This document shows positions 51,664 through 60,079 of a stretch of DNA of 64,000 nt, one piece after another. A program made the position numbers and the translations under genes. Each line of letters starts with the position of its first letter. The stretch's first letter is position 1. The DNA comes from an uncultured Lachnospiraceae bacterium (GTDB taxonomy: Bacteria > Bacillota > Clostridia > Lachnospirales > Lachnospiraceae): positions 1 to 64,000 of the forward strand of contig CAJTJY010000013.1 in NCBI GenBank assembly GCA_910576975.1, read 5' to 3'. The notes beneath the pieces were generated by a model that ran no database searches, was not told where the DNA came from, and saw only the letters and a program-made list of their open reading frames with translations.

Positions 51664-52297
51664 GGTTTTGCACCTCCAAAAAATCTTTTTCTGTTCTGAT
51701 TTTACCACCCTCATATTCTTTTCGCAAGATACAGCCAATCTCGTTACTGTAGTTACGTTTATATATATATTTGTGCAGCCAGTTGTTTAATTGCCTGTCA
51801 TAGTAGGTGTTATATTGAATTTCTATCGGATAATGGTAACTGCTCAACTGATAATATACATGTATGCCCCGATAGCCATCATCATATGCTTTTCCCGTTG
51901 ACATATCAGCAACACGGATATTTTCACATTCTGATAAACGCAATACATCCTCGTAATTATCGCAAAGCGCACGGAATCCCAACATATCATTGAATACTTT
52001 TCCCATCTGGTGGTTTGGATAATAACGCTCATATTTTAACCGGGCGGATTGTATGCTTTTTATCCGGTAGTCAGTCACAATATCATGCAAACCATCACAG
52101 CAATCATACCATGCGTTCACTTCATCCAATTCTTTAAATAATGAATCTTTATCAAAGTAATGCAGGTTCTTTTTTAGCCGGATGCCTAAATTAGAATGGT
52201 ACGATAAGCCCTTTAATTTTTCTAGCGATAATCCATCTTTTTTCAAAATATCTTCCAAAGTGTCCGTTACCTCTGTATATTTTTCTGGTTTGTTCAT
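51635..52297 (-). CDS. Small RelA/SpoT-domain synthetase (possible ToxSAS)
   Basis: 220 residues, a single-domain protein with no HD hydrolase. Synthetase motifs: KSIQSARLKYERYYP (residues about 80-94), VFNDMLGFRALC (Asp105, Gly107, Arg109), DDGYRGIHVYYQL (139-151) and YPIEIQYNTYYDRQLNNWLHK (Glu159, Gln161). Small synthetases either make (p)ppGpp/pGpp or, as toxic SASs (PhRel/FaRel/CapRel types), pyrophosphorylate tRNA CCA ends or make (p)ppApp. The class cannot be fixed by eye. Overlaps a small protein gene and lies in a repeat-flanked cassette with a RES toxin, which favours a defence or toxin role. Confidence 0.75.
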   Translation of the reverse strand: MNKPEKYTEVTDTLEDILKKDGLSLEKLKGLSYHSNLGIRLKKNLHYFDKDSLFKELDEVNAWYDCCDGLHDIVTDYRIKSIQSARLKYERYYPNHQMGKVFNDMLGFRALCDNYEDVLRLSECENIRVADMSTGKAYDDGYRGIHVYYQLSSYHYPIEIQYNTYYDRQLNNWLHKYIYKRNYSNEIGCILRKEYEGGKIRTEKDFLEVQNHVLSDSKEI

Positions 52298-52466
52298 AAA
52301 TTTTCCTGCTTTTACATTTATGCAATTATTATATTTCTATTTTATGCATATCATTAAATTTCTTAAAAACGAGTTTGGGTCTAAAAATGGTAATTTCATG
52401 GTAAAATTAGTTCTAATAAGGTCGCTATGCCTTTATTTTACAGGATAGGAGAGTGTGATTAGCATA

Positions 52467-52671
52467 CTGCCATGACAGACAAAAAGTATTTTAATCATAA
52501 TAAAAATTCCTCCTAAATTGCGTTGATTTGCCGTATTTTGGAACGTTTGGCAAGGTTTATTTTCTCAATGAAAATCGTTAAAAAATCACAGAATAAGCAC
52601 AACGGGGAAAAATGTGGCAAGTTGAAATCGTCAATTGTAGTTAAATCGTAGTAGGAATTGAGGGGGCTTAC
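52467..52671. repeat. Direct repeat, copy B (second phosphatase start)
   Basis: About 80% identical to 50074-50279. On the minus strand it begins another phosphatase reading frame, MIKILFVCHGS, that runs out after a few codons at about 52460. Thus only the 5' end is present, and the copy marks the far edge of the toxin cassette. Confidence 0.8.
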
Positions 52672-52928
52672 CACTGTGGTTATTTTAACACATGGAACGA
52701 TATCTGTGTCAACATATAATTATAATAAATAGTCATGGCCAATGTAAACGATGAACGGTTCTTATCTGTTTTGCAAGAATTTTGCAAGCAAATTACCGAA
52801 CACTCTTTATAAGAATTTTAAATGAAAAACAGATACCAGCAAAAAACAGGAATGCTCTTGCTATTTTTTTGCAGGCTTCGTATAATAGGCTGAGAAAATG
52901 AAGCGCATAGAGACAGAGGAGAAACCGT
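52672..52928. other. Intergenic region before the TtcA-like gene
   Basis: About 255 bases with no supported gene; the whole 52298-52928 stretch is non-coding apart from repeat copy B. A TATAATTATAATAAAT tract near 52715 could be a promoter region. Confidence 0.35.
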
Positions 52929-53888
52929 ATGGAGCAAAAGATCAATCATCCAAAGATGGAGCGTCAGGAAATGAGAACGGAGACAGAGGCAAGGGAACGC
53001 ACAGCGGCAGCAATGAGAACGGAGGCAGAAGCGGGAGAACGCACAGCGGCAGATATTGAAAAGAGCATCCGCAAAAAATTTCATAAACAGTTGTTTTCGC
53101 GGTTTGCAAAAGCAGTCCGGGATTATCAGCTTGTGCAGGAGAATGACCGCATTGCTGTCTGCATTTCCGGCGGCAAGGATTCCATGTTGCTGGCAAAGTT
53201 ATTTCAGGAGCTGCAAAAGCACCGCAAAGTTCCCTTTGAATTGCAATTTCTGGTAATGGATCCAGGCTATCTTAAAGCAAACAGGACTTTGATTGAGGAA
53301 AATGCAAAGAGAATGGGCATTCCAGTGACTATTTTTGAAACGGAGATTTTTGACGCAGTGTACGAAATCGAGAAATCTCCCTGTTATCTATGCGCCAGAA
53401 TGCGCAGAGGTCATCTTTACCATCAGGCAAGAGAGCTAGGCTGTAACAAGATTGCGCTTGGACACCATTACGATGACGTGATAGAGACAATCTTGATGGG
53501 AATGCTCTACGGCGGACAGATCCAGACGATGATGCCGAAGCTGCACAGTACGAATTTTCAGGGCATGGAGCTGATTCGCCCGATGTATTACATTCGAGAG
53601 GAAGACATCAAGCATTGGCGGGACTACAATGGGCTGTATTTTCTGCAGTGTGCATGTCGCTTTACGGAGAGCTGTGCTGCCAGAGAATCAGAAAGTGAGA
53701 ACCTATCAAAACGTATGGAAATCAAAACATTGATTGCAAAGATGAAAGAAACAAATCCCTTTGTAGAGGCAAACATTTTTAAAAGTGTGGAAAATGTCAA
53801 CCTGAGCACGGTGATTGCTTATAAGCAGCAGGGGAAGCGTTGTCATTTTCTGGACACTTATAACAAAGACGAAAGAGGGGAGGAGTGA
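52929..53888 (+). CDS. TtcA/TtuA-like tRNA thiolation ATPase
   Basis: 319 residues. PP-loop SGGKDS (80-85), then CYLCARMRRGHLYHQA (Cys152, Cys155) and LGHHYDDVIETILMGMLYGG (177-196) followed by MMPKL, matching TtcA; further Cys at 241 and 243 could complete an iron-sulfur site. TtcA-type enzymes adenylate tRNA and add sulfur (C32 in E. coli; U54 for TtuA). The first 45 residues are unusual: two tandem 14-residue units (MRTETEARERTAAA and MRTEAEAGERTAAD), encoded by a 42-base duplication. The E1-like gene starts six bases after its stop and a JAMM gene follows, suggesting use of a ubiquitin-like sulfur carrier. Confidence 0.85.
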   Translation: MEQKINHPKMERQEMRTETEARERTAAAMRTEAEAGERTAADIEKSIRKKFHKQLFSRFAKAVRDYQLVQENDRIAVCISGGKDSMLLAKLFQELQKHRKVPFELQFLVMDPGYLKANRTLIEENAKRMGIPVTIFETEIFDAVYEIEKSPCYLCARMRRGHLYHQARELGCNKIALGHHYDDVIETILMGMLYGGQIQTMMPKLHSTNFQGMELIRPMYYIREEDIKHWRDYNGLYFLQCACRFTESCAARESESENLSKRMEIKTLIAKMKETNPFVEANIFKSVENVNLSTVIAYKQQGKRCHFLDTYNKDERGEE

Positions 53889-53893
53889 AGAGG

Positions 53894-54661
53894 ATGAGCA
53901 GTTTGACAAGGGAGCAAAGAGAGCGTTATGCCAGGCAGATTGCCTTGCAGGAGGCGGGAGAAGCAGGACAGGAAACGCTGTTAAAGAGCAAAGTGCTGGT
54001 TATCGGAGCGGGAGGATTAGGGTCCCCGGCGTCTATGTATCTTGCCGCCGCCGGAGTGGGAACGCTTGGCATTGCGGATGCAGATCAGGTGGATTTGTCC
54101 AACCTCCAACGGCAGATTGCCCATGGAACTGGGGATCTTGGAAAGGGAAAGTCGCAATCTGTCAAGGAGACGATTCAGGCAATGAATCCAGATGTGAAAG
54201 TACATGTCATACCAGAATTTGTGAAAGAAGATAATATCCTGCAGCTGATCAAAGAATATCATTTTGTGATTGACGCAACAGATAATTTTACAGCAAAGTT
54301 TTTGATCAATGACGCCTGCGTGGCGGCTAGAATTCCATTTGTCCATGCAGGGATTCTCCGGTTTCAGGGGCAGCTTATGACATATGTTCCAGGACAAGGG
54401 CCGTGCTATCGGTGCATTTTTAAAGAGCCGCCATCGAAAGACGCAGTCCCTGACTGCAGGCAGCTTGGGATCATCGGCGCTATGGCGGGGGTAATTGGGA
54501 GCCTGCAGGCGATGGAGGCTGTAAAATATCTTTTGGGGGCGGGGGAGCTTCTTACAGGAAGGCTTCTGACATATGACGCTCTGAAAATGGAGTTTCGCAC
54601 TGTGAAATTTCCAAAACCTGCGCCAGATTGCATTGCCTGCAAGGGGGACCAGGACGGTTAA
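53894..54661 (+). CDS. E1-like adenylyltransferase, ThiF/MoeB/HesA family
   Basis: 255 residues from ATG 53894 (GGAGG ten bases upstream; GTG 53885 is too close). Starts LTREQRERYARQIALQEAGE as in MoeB/ThiF. ATP loop GAGGLGSP (38-45), DATDNF, zinc CxxC pairs (PCYRC and DCIAC), and the C-terminal GIIGAMAGVIGSLQAMEAVKYLLG. Adenylates the C-terminal Gly of a ubiquitin-like sulfur carrier. No rhodanese domain, and no ThiS/MoaD gene is adjacent. Between a TtcA-like and a JAMM protein. Confidence 0.92.
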   Translation: MSSLTREQRERYARQIALQEAGEAGQETLLKSKVLVIGAGGLGSPASMYLAAAGVGTLGIADADQVDLSNLQRQIAHGTGDLGKGKSQSVKETIQAMNPDVKVHVIPEFVKEDNILQLIKEYHFVIDATDNFTAKFLINDACVAARIPFVHAGILRFQGQLMTYVPGQGPCYRCIFKEPPSKDAVPDCRQLGIIGAMAGVIGSLQAMEAVKYLLGAGELLTGRLLTYDALKMEFRTVKFPKPAPDCIACKGDQDG

Positions 54662-54690
54662 AAGCAAATCATCAAAATAGGAAGAGCGTC

Positions 54691-55098
54691 ATGATATATA
54701 TAAGAAACAAAGAGTACGAGGCGATTTTGGGATATTGCAAACAGCAGCTTCCAGAGGAATCATGCGGGCTTTTGGGAGGCAGGAAAGAGGGGAAGCGCTG
54801 CTGGGTGGAAAAAATTTATTATCTTACGAATACAGAGCACAGTTGCGAGCATTTTTTTATGGATCCCAGAGAACAACTGCAAGCTGTCAAAGATATGCGT
54901 TCTTTGGGATATCTGTTGCTGGGGAATTTTCATTCTCATCCCAATAGCCCGGCGATTCCTTCCAAGGAGGATGCGCGGCTGGCGTATGACAGCAAGCTTC
55001 ACTACTTGATTGTCTCTCTTGAGAGAGAACCTCTGCTGAAATCATTTGTGCTGGAGGATGGGGCGCTGCGAGAAGAGGAGATCAGTATTTTGCAATAG
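54691..55098 (+). CDS. JAMM/MPN+ metalloprotease (Mec-like)
   Basis: 135 residues from ATG 54691 (GGAAGAG upstream). Complete JAMM motif: Glu22/23 in PEESCG, then HSHPNSPAIPSKED with His81, His83, Ser91 and Asp94 binding catalytic zinc. Prokaryotic JAMM proteins next to ThiF-like E1s remove cysteine or other adducts from ubiquitin-like sulfur carriers (Mec in the CysO pathway) or undo protein conjugates. It follows the E1 gene by 29 bases. The operon ends at the 55133 hairpin. Confidence 0.92.
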   Translation: MIYIRNKEYEAILGYCKQQLPEESCGLLGGRKEGKRCWVEKIYYLTNTEHSCEHFFMDPREQLQAVKDMRSLGYLLLGNFHSHPNSPAIPSKEDARLAYDSKLHYLIVSLEREPLLKSFVLEDGALREEEISILQ

Positions 55099-55132
55099 AC
55101 GTTCGTTCTTTCACATGATGCTGTTTTGCTGC

Positions 55133-55183
55133 AAGCAATGAGGCTGCCGCATCCAGTAACTGAAAGCGACAACCTCATTGCTT
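55133..55183. terminator. Shared bidirectional terminator
   Basis: Stem AAGCAATGAGG (55133-55143) with CCTCATTGCTT (55173-55183), between convergent JAMM (+) and ptsI (-) genes. The loop is long (29 bases), and the T-run is weak on both sides. Confidence 0.65.
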
Positions 55184-55199
55184 ATCATGCTTATTAATT

Positions 55200-56837
55200 C
55201 TATTCTTGGGATAAATTGATATTTCTCACAGTTTCCCTGACTTTGAGTACGAAAGACGGCGATACCGATAATTCGTCGATGCCCATTCTCAAAAATTTTT
55301 CAGTTAGTTTGGTATCTGCGCCCAATTCTCCGCAGATTCCGATCCATGCGCCATGTTTATGGGCGTTTGTGGCGCTCATTTCGATGAGCCGCAGAACTGC
55401 CTCGTGGTGAGTGTCTACAAACTGCTCGATGTCGGGATTTTGTCTATCGCAGGCAAGCGTGTACTGGGTAAGGTCGTTGGTGCCTACGCTGAAAAAATCC
55501 ACCAGCGGGGCAAGCTTGTCACTGATCACGGCGGCTGCGGGAGTCTCTATCATAATCCCAAGCTCGATATTTTCAGAGTACGCCATGCCCTCGCTGTCAA
55601 GTTCCGCTTTTACAGAGTTGCAGATATCAAGAACTTTCTCTGTCTCCAAGACGCTTGTGATCATCGGGAACATGATTCCCAGGTTTCCATAAACGGAGGC
55701 TCTATACAGCGCCCGCAACTGGGTCTTGAAAATGTCGGGACGTGTCAGGCAGATCCTTATTGCGCGATAACCAAGCGCAGGATTTTCTTCTTTTTTTAAT
55801 TGGAAATAATCGCACTGCTTATCTGCGCCAATGTCAAGGGTGCGGATGATCACTTTTTTTCCAGCCATGCTTTCAAGGACCTTTTTATATGCGGCAAACT
55901 GTTCTTCTTCGGTGGGAAAATCGCTATTTTCAAGATAGAGGAATTCGCTGCGGAAAAGTCCTATGCCTCCTGCGTCGTTCGCAAGGACTTTTCCTATGTC
56001 CCCGACGCTTCCGATGTTAGCGTAAATGTTGACCTTATGTCCGTCGATGGTTATGTTTTCCTTGCCTTTGAGCTCCTGTAAAAGACGTTTTTTCTCTTCG
56101 TCCTGAGCCTGTTTTTTCAACATTTTTTCGGATGTCTCGCTGTCGGGGCTGACAAATACTTCTCCTGTAAAGCCGTCCACGATAGCTTGGTCGCCGTCTT
56201 TGATGTTTTTAAGAAACTCGTCCCCTGCGCCGATTATTGCAGGGATGTTCATATTTCTTGCAAGGATGGCAGTGTGAGAGTTGGAGGAACCGTGCGCCGT
56301 CACAAACGCTAGAACCTTGTCTTTGTCAAGTGCGACGGTCTCGCTGGGCGCAAGATCGTAAGCGCAGATGATGACTTTTTCGTCAGAGGAATTTTCCTCT
56401 GAAGTTTCTCCGCTGAGGTTGCCGATAATTCTGTTTGAGATATCTTGTATGTCAGCGGCACGGGCTTTCATGTAAGCGTCGTCCATGGAACGGAACATTT
56501 CGGCAAAATTGTCTGCCGTTACCGCAACGGCATATTCTGCATTGATGTGCTGAGTCTCAATGATGTTGGTTATGGAGTCGTTGTAGTCTTCGTCGTCTAG
56601 CATCATCTGATGTATTTCGAAAATAGCGGCGTTCGCCTCGCCGACTTCTTTTAATGCCTTTTGATATATTTCGCTAAGTTGCTTCACGGAAGCTGTTTTT
56701 GCCTCTTCAAAGCGGCGTTTTTCGTTTTCTGTGTCATCAACATGCATACGTTTGACTTCTGCGTCCTGCTGTTTGAAAACGGAAATTTTTCCAATCGCTA
56801 TAGCTCCGTAAACGCCCTTTCCAGTATATTTATCCAT
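55200..56837 (-). CDS. ptsI: PTS enzyme I (phosphoenolpyruvate-protein phosphotransferase)
   Basis: 545 residues, slightly short of the usual about 570. Phospho-His region AHGSSNSHTAILARN (His188; the usual form is GGxTSH), PEP-binding segments GIGLFRSEFLYLE, FPMI and the C-terminal GTNDLTQYTLACDRQNPDI and GICGELGAD. Transfers phosphate from PEP to HPr. ATG 56837 follows CGGAGG. Last gene of the fructose operon, 30 bases after ptsH. It may be a second enzyme I dedicated to fructose rather than the general one. Confidence 0.93.
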   Translation of the reverse strand: MDKYTGKGVYGAIAIGKISVFKQQDAEVKRMHVDDTENEKRRFEEAKTASVKQLSEIYQKALKEVGEANAAIFEIHQMMLDDEDYNDSITNIIETQHINAEYAVAVTADNFAEMFRSMDDAYMKARAADIQDISNRIIGNLSGETSEENSSDEKVIICAYDLAPSETVALDKDKVLAFVTAHGSSNSHTAILARNMNIPAIIGAGDEFLKNIKDGDQAIVDGFTGEVFVSPDSETSEKMLKKQAQDEEKKRLLQELKGKENITIDGHKVNIYANIGSVGDIGKVLANDAGGIGLFRSEFLYLENSDFPTEEEQFAAYKKVLESMAGKKVIIRTLDIGADKQCDYFQLKKEENPALGYRAIRICLTRPDIFKTQLRALYRASVYGNLGIMFPMITSVLETEKVLDICNSVKAELDSEGMAYSENIELGIMIETPAAAVISDKLAPLVDFFSVGTNDLTQYTLACDRQNPDIEQFVDTHHEAVLRLIEMSATNAHKHGAWIGICGELGADTKLTEKFLRMGIDELSVSPSFVLKVRETVRNINLSQE

Positions 56838-56867
56838 ACTGTATACCTCCGTATTTTATGAGTGCTT

Positions 56868-57134
56868 TTATTCTCCGAAGCCGTTTTCAAACATTGCTGC
56901 GATCTCGTCTAACACAGCCTGCTCGTCTGCGCCGTTGCATACGATCTCAACTTCGTTGCCGCACTTTATGCAGGCGGACATGATCTGCATCGGGGCTTTT
57001 GCCTTGACAGTCTTGCCATTTGCGTTAAGCGTTACCTCGCAATCAGGGTGCGCTTTCACTGCCTTTGCAAGATCTCCTGCGGGGCGCATATGCATTCCTT
57101 GTTCATTTACTACCTTTACTGTTTTTGATACCAT
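56868..57134 (-). CDS. ptsH: HPr phosphocarrier protein with Ala at the Ser46 site
   Basis: 88 residues. Active site GMHMRPAGD (His15, Arg17) intact. The region that normally reads KSIMGVMSL is KAPMQIMSA, so the serine phosphorylated by HPr kinase in Firmicutes (Ser46) is Ala47 here. The protein can carry phosphate to FruA but probably cannot act as the CcpA corepressor. Between fruA and ptsI on the minus strand; AAAGGAG upstream. Confidence 0.93.
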   Translation of the reverse strand: MVSKTVKVVNEQGMHMRPAGDLAKAVKAHPDCEVTLNANGKTVKAKAPMQIMSACIKCGNEVEIVCNGADEQAVLDEIAAMFENGFGE

Positions 57135-57227
57135 GATAATCTCTCCTTTTATAATATAATTTTTAATTTTAAGCTTGTGATTGGCTCGACAGCTTTGCGG
57201 GGAAGTTGAAGCGGGATTGCTTGCTGT

Positions 57228-59150
57228 TTATGCGTCGGCTTTCTTCTTTTTCAAAAGTGCAAGCATAAGCATTCCGATAATAGAACCTGCTGCAAGTGAA
57301 ACCAGATACATTGCCCAGTTGCCAACAACTGCGAATACGAAGATGCCGCCATGAGGAGCCATCAGCGTACATCCGAACGCCATGGAAAGTCCGCCTGCAG
57401 TAGCTGCGCCGATCATGCAAGAGGGGATAACTCTTAGTGGGTCGGAAGCTGCGTATGGGATCGCTCCTTCGGTGATAAAGCTAAGTCCCATGATGTAGTT
57501 TACCACTCCGCTCTTACGCTCGTCGGCGCTCCATTTGTTCTTGAAAAATGTCGTGGAAAGGGCGATCGCAATCGGAGGCACCATGCCGCCAATCATTACG
57601 GCCGCCATAATGTCATAGTTGCCAGAAGCAATAGCAGCCGTGCCGAACACATATGCCGCTTTGTTGAATGGGCCTCCCATGTCGATGGACATCATTCCGC
57701 CTAGAATACAGCCCAGCAGAATTTTGCTGCTGCCGCCCATGCTGTTTAGGAGATCGGAAAGACCTGTGTTTATCATGCCCATAAACGGGTTAACGGCACA
57801 CATGATTACGGCGACGATTCCAAGGCCGGCAAGCGGATAGATCAATACGGGCTTGATGCCGTTTAATGCTTTTGGCATATTGTCGCAAAGCTTTTCGATG
57901 CCGAGCATCAAAAAGCCTCCGGCAAAGCCTGCAAATAGCGCGCCTAAAAACCCTGAGGGAACGTCCCCTGCAACGCTTGCAAACGTGGAGCCTGTCGTTG
58001 CAAGATAGCCGCCCACAAGACCTACCAAAAAGCCAGGACGGTCTGCAATGCTCTTTCCAATGTAACCTGCAAGGACGGGAACCATAAAGTTGAACGCAAA
58101 GCCTCCGATCGTTTTAAAGAATGACGCGGCAGCCGTATGCGTGCCAAAATTGCCGTCTTGGGGAGCGCCTGCAATGGTATCAATAAGGAATGCCAGGGCG
58201 ATGAAGATGCCGCCTGCAACTGTAAAAGGCAGCATGTTTGAAACGCCGTTCATCAGATGCTTGTAAATTTTTCTGCCGAAGCTTTCAGCTTCCTGGGAGG
58301 AATCTTCGGTGTTTGCGCCTGTATGGTGATAAACGGGAGCGTTTCCTGCTTCAATGCGTTTTATAAGCTCTTCAGGAATCTTGATGCCGTCTGAAACTTT
58401 TGTGATTATCACTTTCTTGCCGTCAAAACGGCCCATTTCTACGTTTTTATCAGCAGCAATGATAATGCCGTCACAATGTTCGATTTCTTCCTTTGTAAGT
58501 ATGTTCTTTGCGCCGCCGGAACCGTTTGTCTCTACTTTTATTGAGACGCCAAGTTTTTTTCCAGCTTTTTCAAGAGCCTCGGCAGCCATGTATGTATGTG
58601 CGATGCCGGTAGGGCAAGCTGTGACAGCGAGCACTCTTATTCTATTGTCTGAACCGTTAGCGGCAGTGCTTTCTTGTGGCTTGTCGGGATACTTTTCCGT
58701 TTCCATGTCGTCAATGATCTTCAGAAATGAGTCCTGATCTTTTGCGGCAAGAAGCCTTGCGCGAAAATCCTCGTCCATGAGAATGGTCATTAATTTCGAC
58801 AAGACGTCAAGGTGTACGTCTCCGCCGCCTTCGGGAGCAGCGATCATAAAGAAAAGGTTTGACGGCTCATCGTCCAAAGCTTCATAATCCACGCCGTTTG
58901 GAACGGTCATTGCCGCAAGCGAAGCAGCCTTTACGCCTTTGTTTTTCGCATGCGGGATGGCGATTCCCTCGCCTACAGCCGTTGAACCATGTTCCTCACG
59001 GGCGATGATGCCTTTTTTGTATTCCTCCCGGTCGGAAATGTTTCCGCTTTTTACCTGCAAGTCCACGAGCATGTCGATAGCTTCGGATTTGCTCTTAGGA
59101 GCTGCATTTAATTGGATGCTTTTGCGGTTCAGTAAATCAACGATTCGCAT
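57228..59150 (-). CDS. fruA: Fructose PTS EIIABC component
   Basis: 640 residues. EIIA domain (residues 1-150; His in EGIAIPHAKN), EIIB domain (about 172-270; phosphocysteine in TACPTGIAHTYMAAEAL) and membrane EIIC domain (about 300-635; MVPVLAGYIGKSIADRPGF, MSIDMGGPFNKAAYVFG). Imports fructose as fructose 1-phosphate. AGGAGG before ATG; 23 bases after fruK. Confidence 0.96.
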   Translation of the reverse strand: MRIVDLLNRKSIQLNAAPKSKSEAIDMLVDLQVKSGNISDREEYKKGIIAREEHGSTAVGEGIAIPHAKNKGVKAASLAAMTVPNGVDYEALDDEPSNLFFMIAAPEGGGDVHLDVLSKLMTILMDEDFRARLLAAKDQDSFLKIIDDMETEKYPDKPQESTAANGSDNRIRVLAVTACPTGIAHTYMAAEALEKAGKKLGVSIKVETNGSGGAKNILTKEEIEHCDGIIIAADKNVEMGRFDGKKVIITKVSDGIKIPEELIKRIEAGNAPVYHHTGANTEDSSQEAESFGRKIYKHLMNGVSNMLPFTVAGGIFIALAFLIDTIAGAPQDGNFGTHTAAASFFKTIGGFAFNFMVPVLAGYIGKSIADRPGFLVGLVGGYLATTGSTFASVAGDVPSGFLGALFAGFAGGFLMLGIEKLCDNMPKALNGIKPVLIYPLAGLGIVAVIMCAVNPFMGMINTGLSDLLNSMGGSSKILLGCILGGMMSIDMGGPFNKAAYVFGTAAIASGNYDIMAAVMIGGMVPPIAIALSTTFFKNKWSADERKSGVVNYIMGLSFITEGAIPYAASDPLRVIPSCMIGAATAGGLSMAFGCTLMAPHGGIFVFAVVGNWAMYLVSLAAGSIIGMLMLALLKKKKADA

Positions 59151-59173
59151 AAAAATTACCTCCTGTTAAATTT

Positions 59174-60079
59174 TTATAGTGAAAGCTGTGTAAGAAGTTC
59201 GTCTATCAGCGCTTTTTTGGCAAGGCCGTCTGAGAATGCCGTTGCGCCCCCGGCGGCAGTGCCAAGCTTCAAAGCGTATTCGTAATCGCCCTGCGCAGAA
59301 CCTGCAATAAATCCCGCAACCATGGAATCTCCTGCGCCAACGGAATTTTTCACAGTGCCCTTGCATACGCCGCAGATGTGTGTCTTGCCGTTCTCGTCAA
59401 GCAGCAGCGCGCCGTCCCCTGCCATTGAAACCAGTACGTTTTGTGCGCCCATTTCCTTTAATTTCCTGGCATATTTTTCAATTTCTTCGTTGGTTTCCAG
59501 TGTCTTTCCAAATATTTCTCCGAGCTCATGATTGTTGGGCTTAATCAGGAACGGCTTGTATTTGAGCACGTTCATCAACAAGTCTTTTGTGGCGTCGACG
59601 ACGGCTTTTATGTTTTTGTTTTGCAGACGTTCAAGGATTTTCTCGTAAATATCCGCAGGCATGCTGTCGGGTATGCTGCCTGCAAGGACTATGGTGCTGC
59701 CGTCGGAAAGTTTGTCAAGCTTTTCAAAAAGCAGGTTGAGATCTTTGTCATCGATGTTCGGGCCCTGACCGTTTAGCTCAGTCTCAGTTTTTGACTTTAT
59801 CTTTACGTTTATGCGGGAAAAGCCGTTTTCAAGGTGCACGAAGTCTGTTTCCACGCCCTTTTGGGTCACGCCCTTTTCAATTGCGTCCCCCGTAAAGCCT
59901 GCTACAAATCCCAGTGCGCGGGATTTTACGCCAAGCTCGCTTAGAACGATGGAAACGTTGATGCCTTTTCCGCCGAAATAAATTTCCTCGCTTTTGGTGC
60001 GGTTGACGCCGCCCACGGCAATTTCGTCGGTGTGTACGACGTAATCCACGGCAGGATTGAATGTTATTGTGTAAACCAT
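59174..60079 (-). CDS. fruK: 1-Phosphofructokinase
   Basis: 301 residues, PfkB family: MVYTITFNPAVDYVVHTD start, GGKGINVSIVLSELG substrate motif, VKNSVGAGDSMVAGFIAG catalytic motif. Converts fructose 1-phosphate to fructose 1,6-bisphosphate. Its start overlaps the fruR stop by one base; AAAGGAGG lies upstream. Confidence 0.96.
   Translation of the reverse strand: MVYTITFNPAVDYVVHTDEIAVGGVNRTKSEEIYFGGKGINVSIVLSELGVKSRALGFVAGFTGDAIEKGVTQKGVETDFVHLENGFSRINVKIKSKTETELNGQGPNIDDKDLNLLFEKLDKLSDGSTIVLAGSIPDSMPADIYEKILERLQNKNIKAVVDATKDLLMNVLKYKPFLIKPNNHELGEIFGKTLETNEEIEKYARKLKEMGAQNVLVSMAGDGALLLDENGKTHICGVCKGTVKNSVGAGDSMVAGFIAGSAQGDYEYALKLGTAAGGATAFSDGLAKKALIDELLTQLSL

Noticed and set aside
52929..55098. 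Bil-type (ubiquitin-like) antiphage operon
   Set aside because: E1 and JAMM proteins are present, but no E2 or ubiquitin-like gene; the TtcA-like partner points to sulfur transfer.
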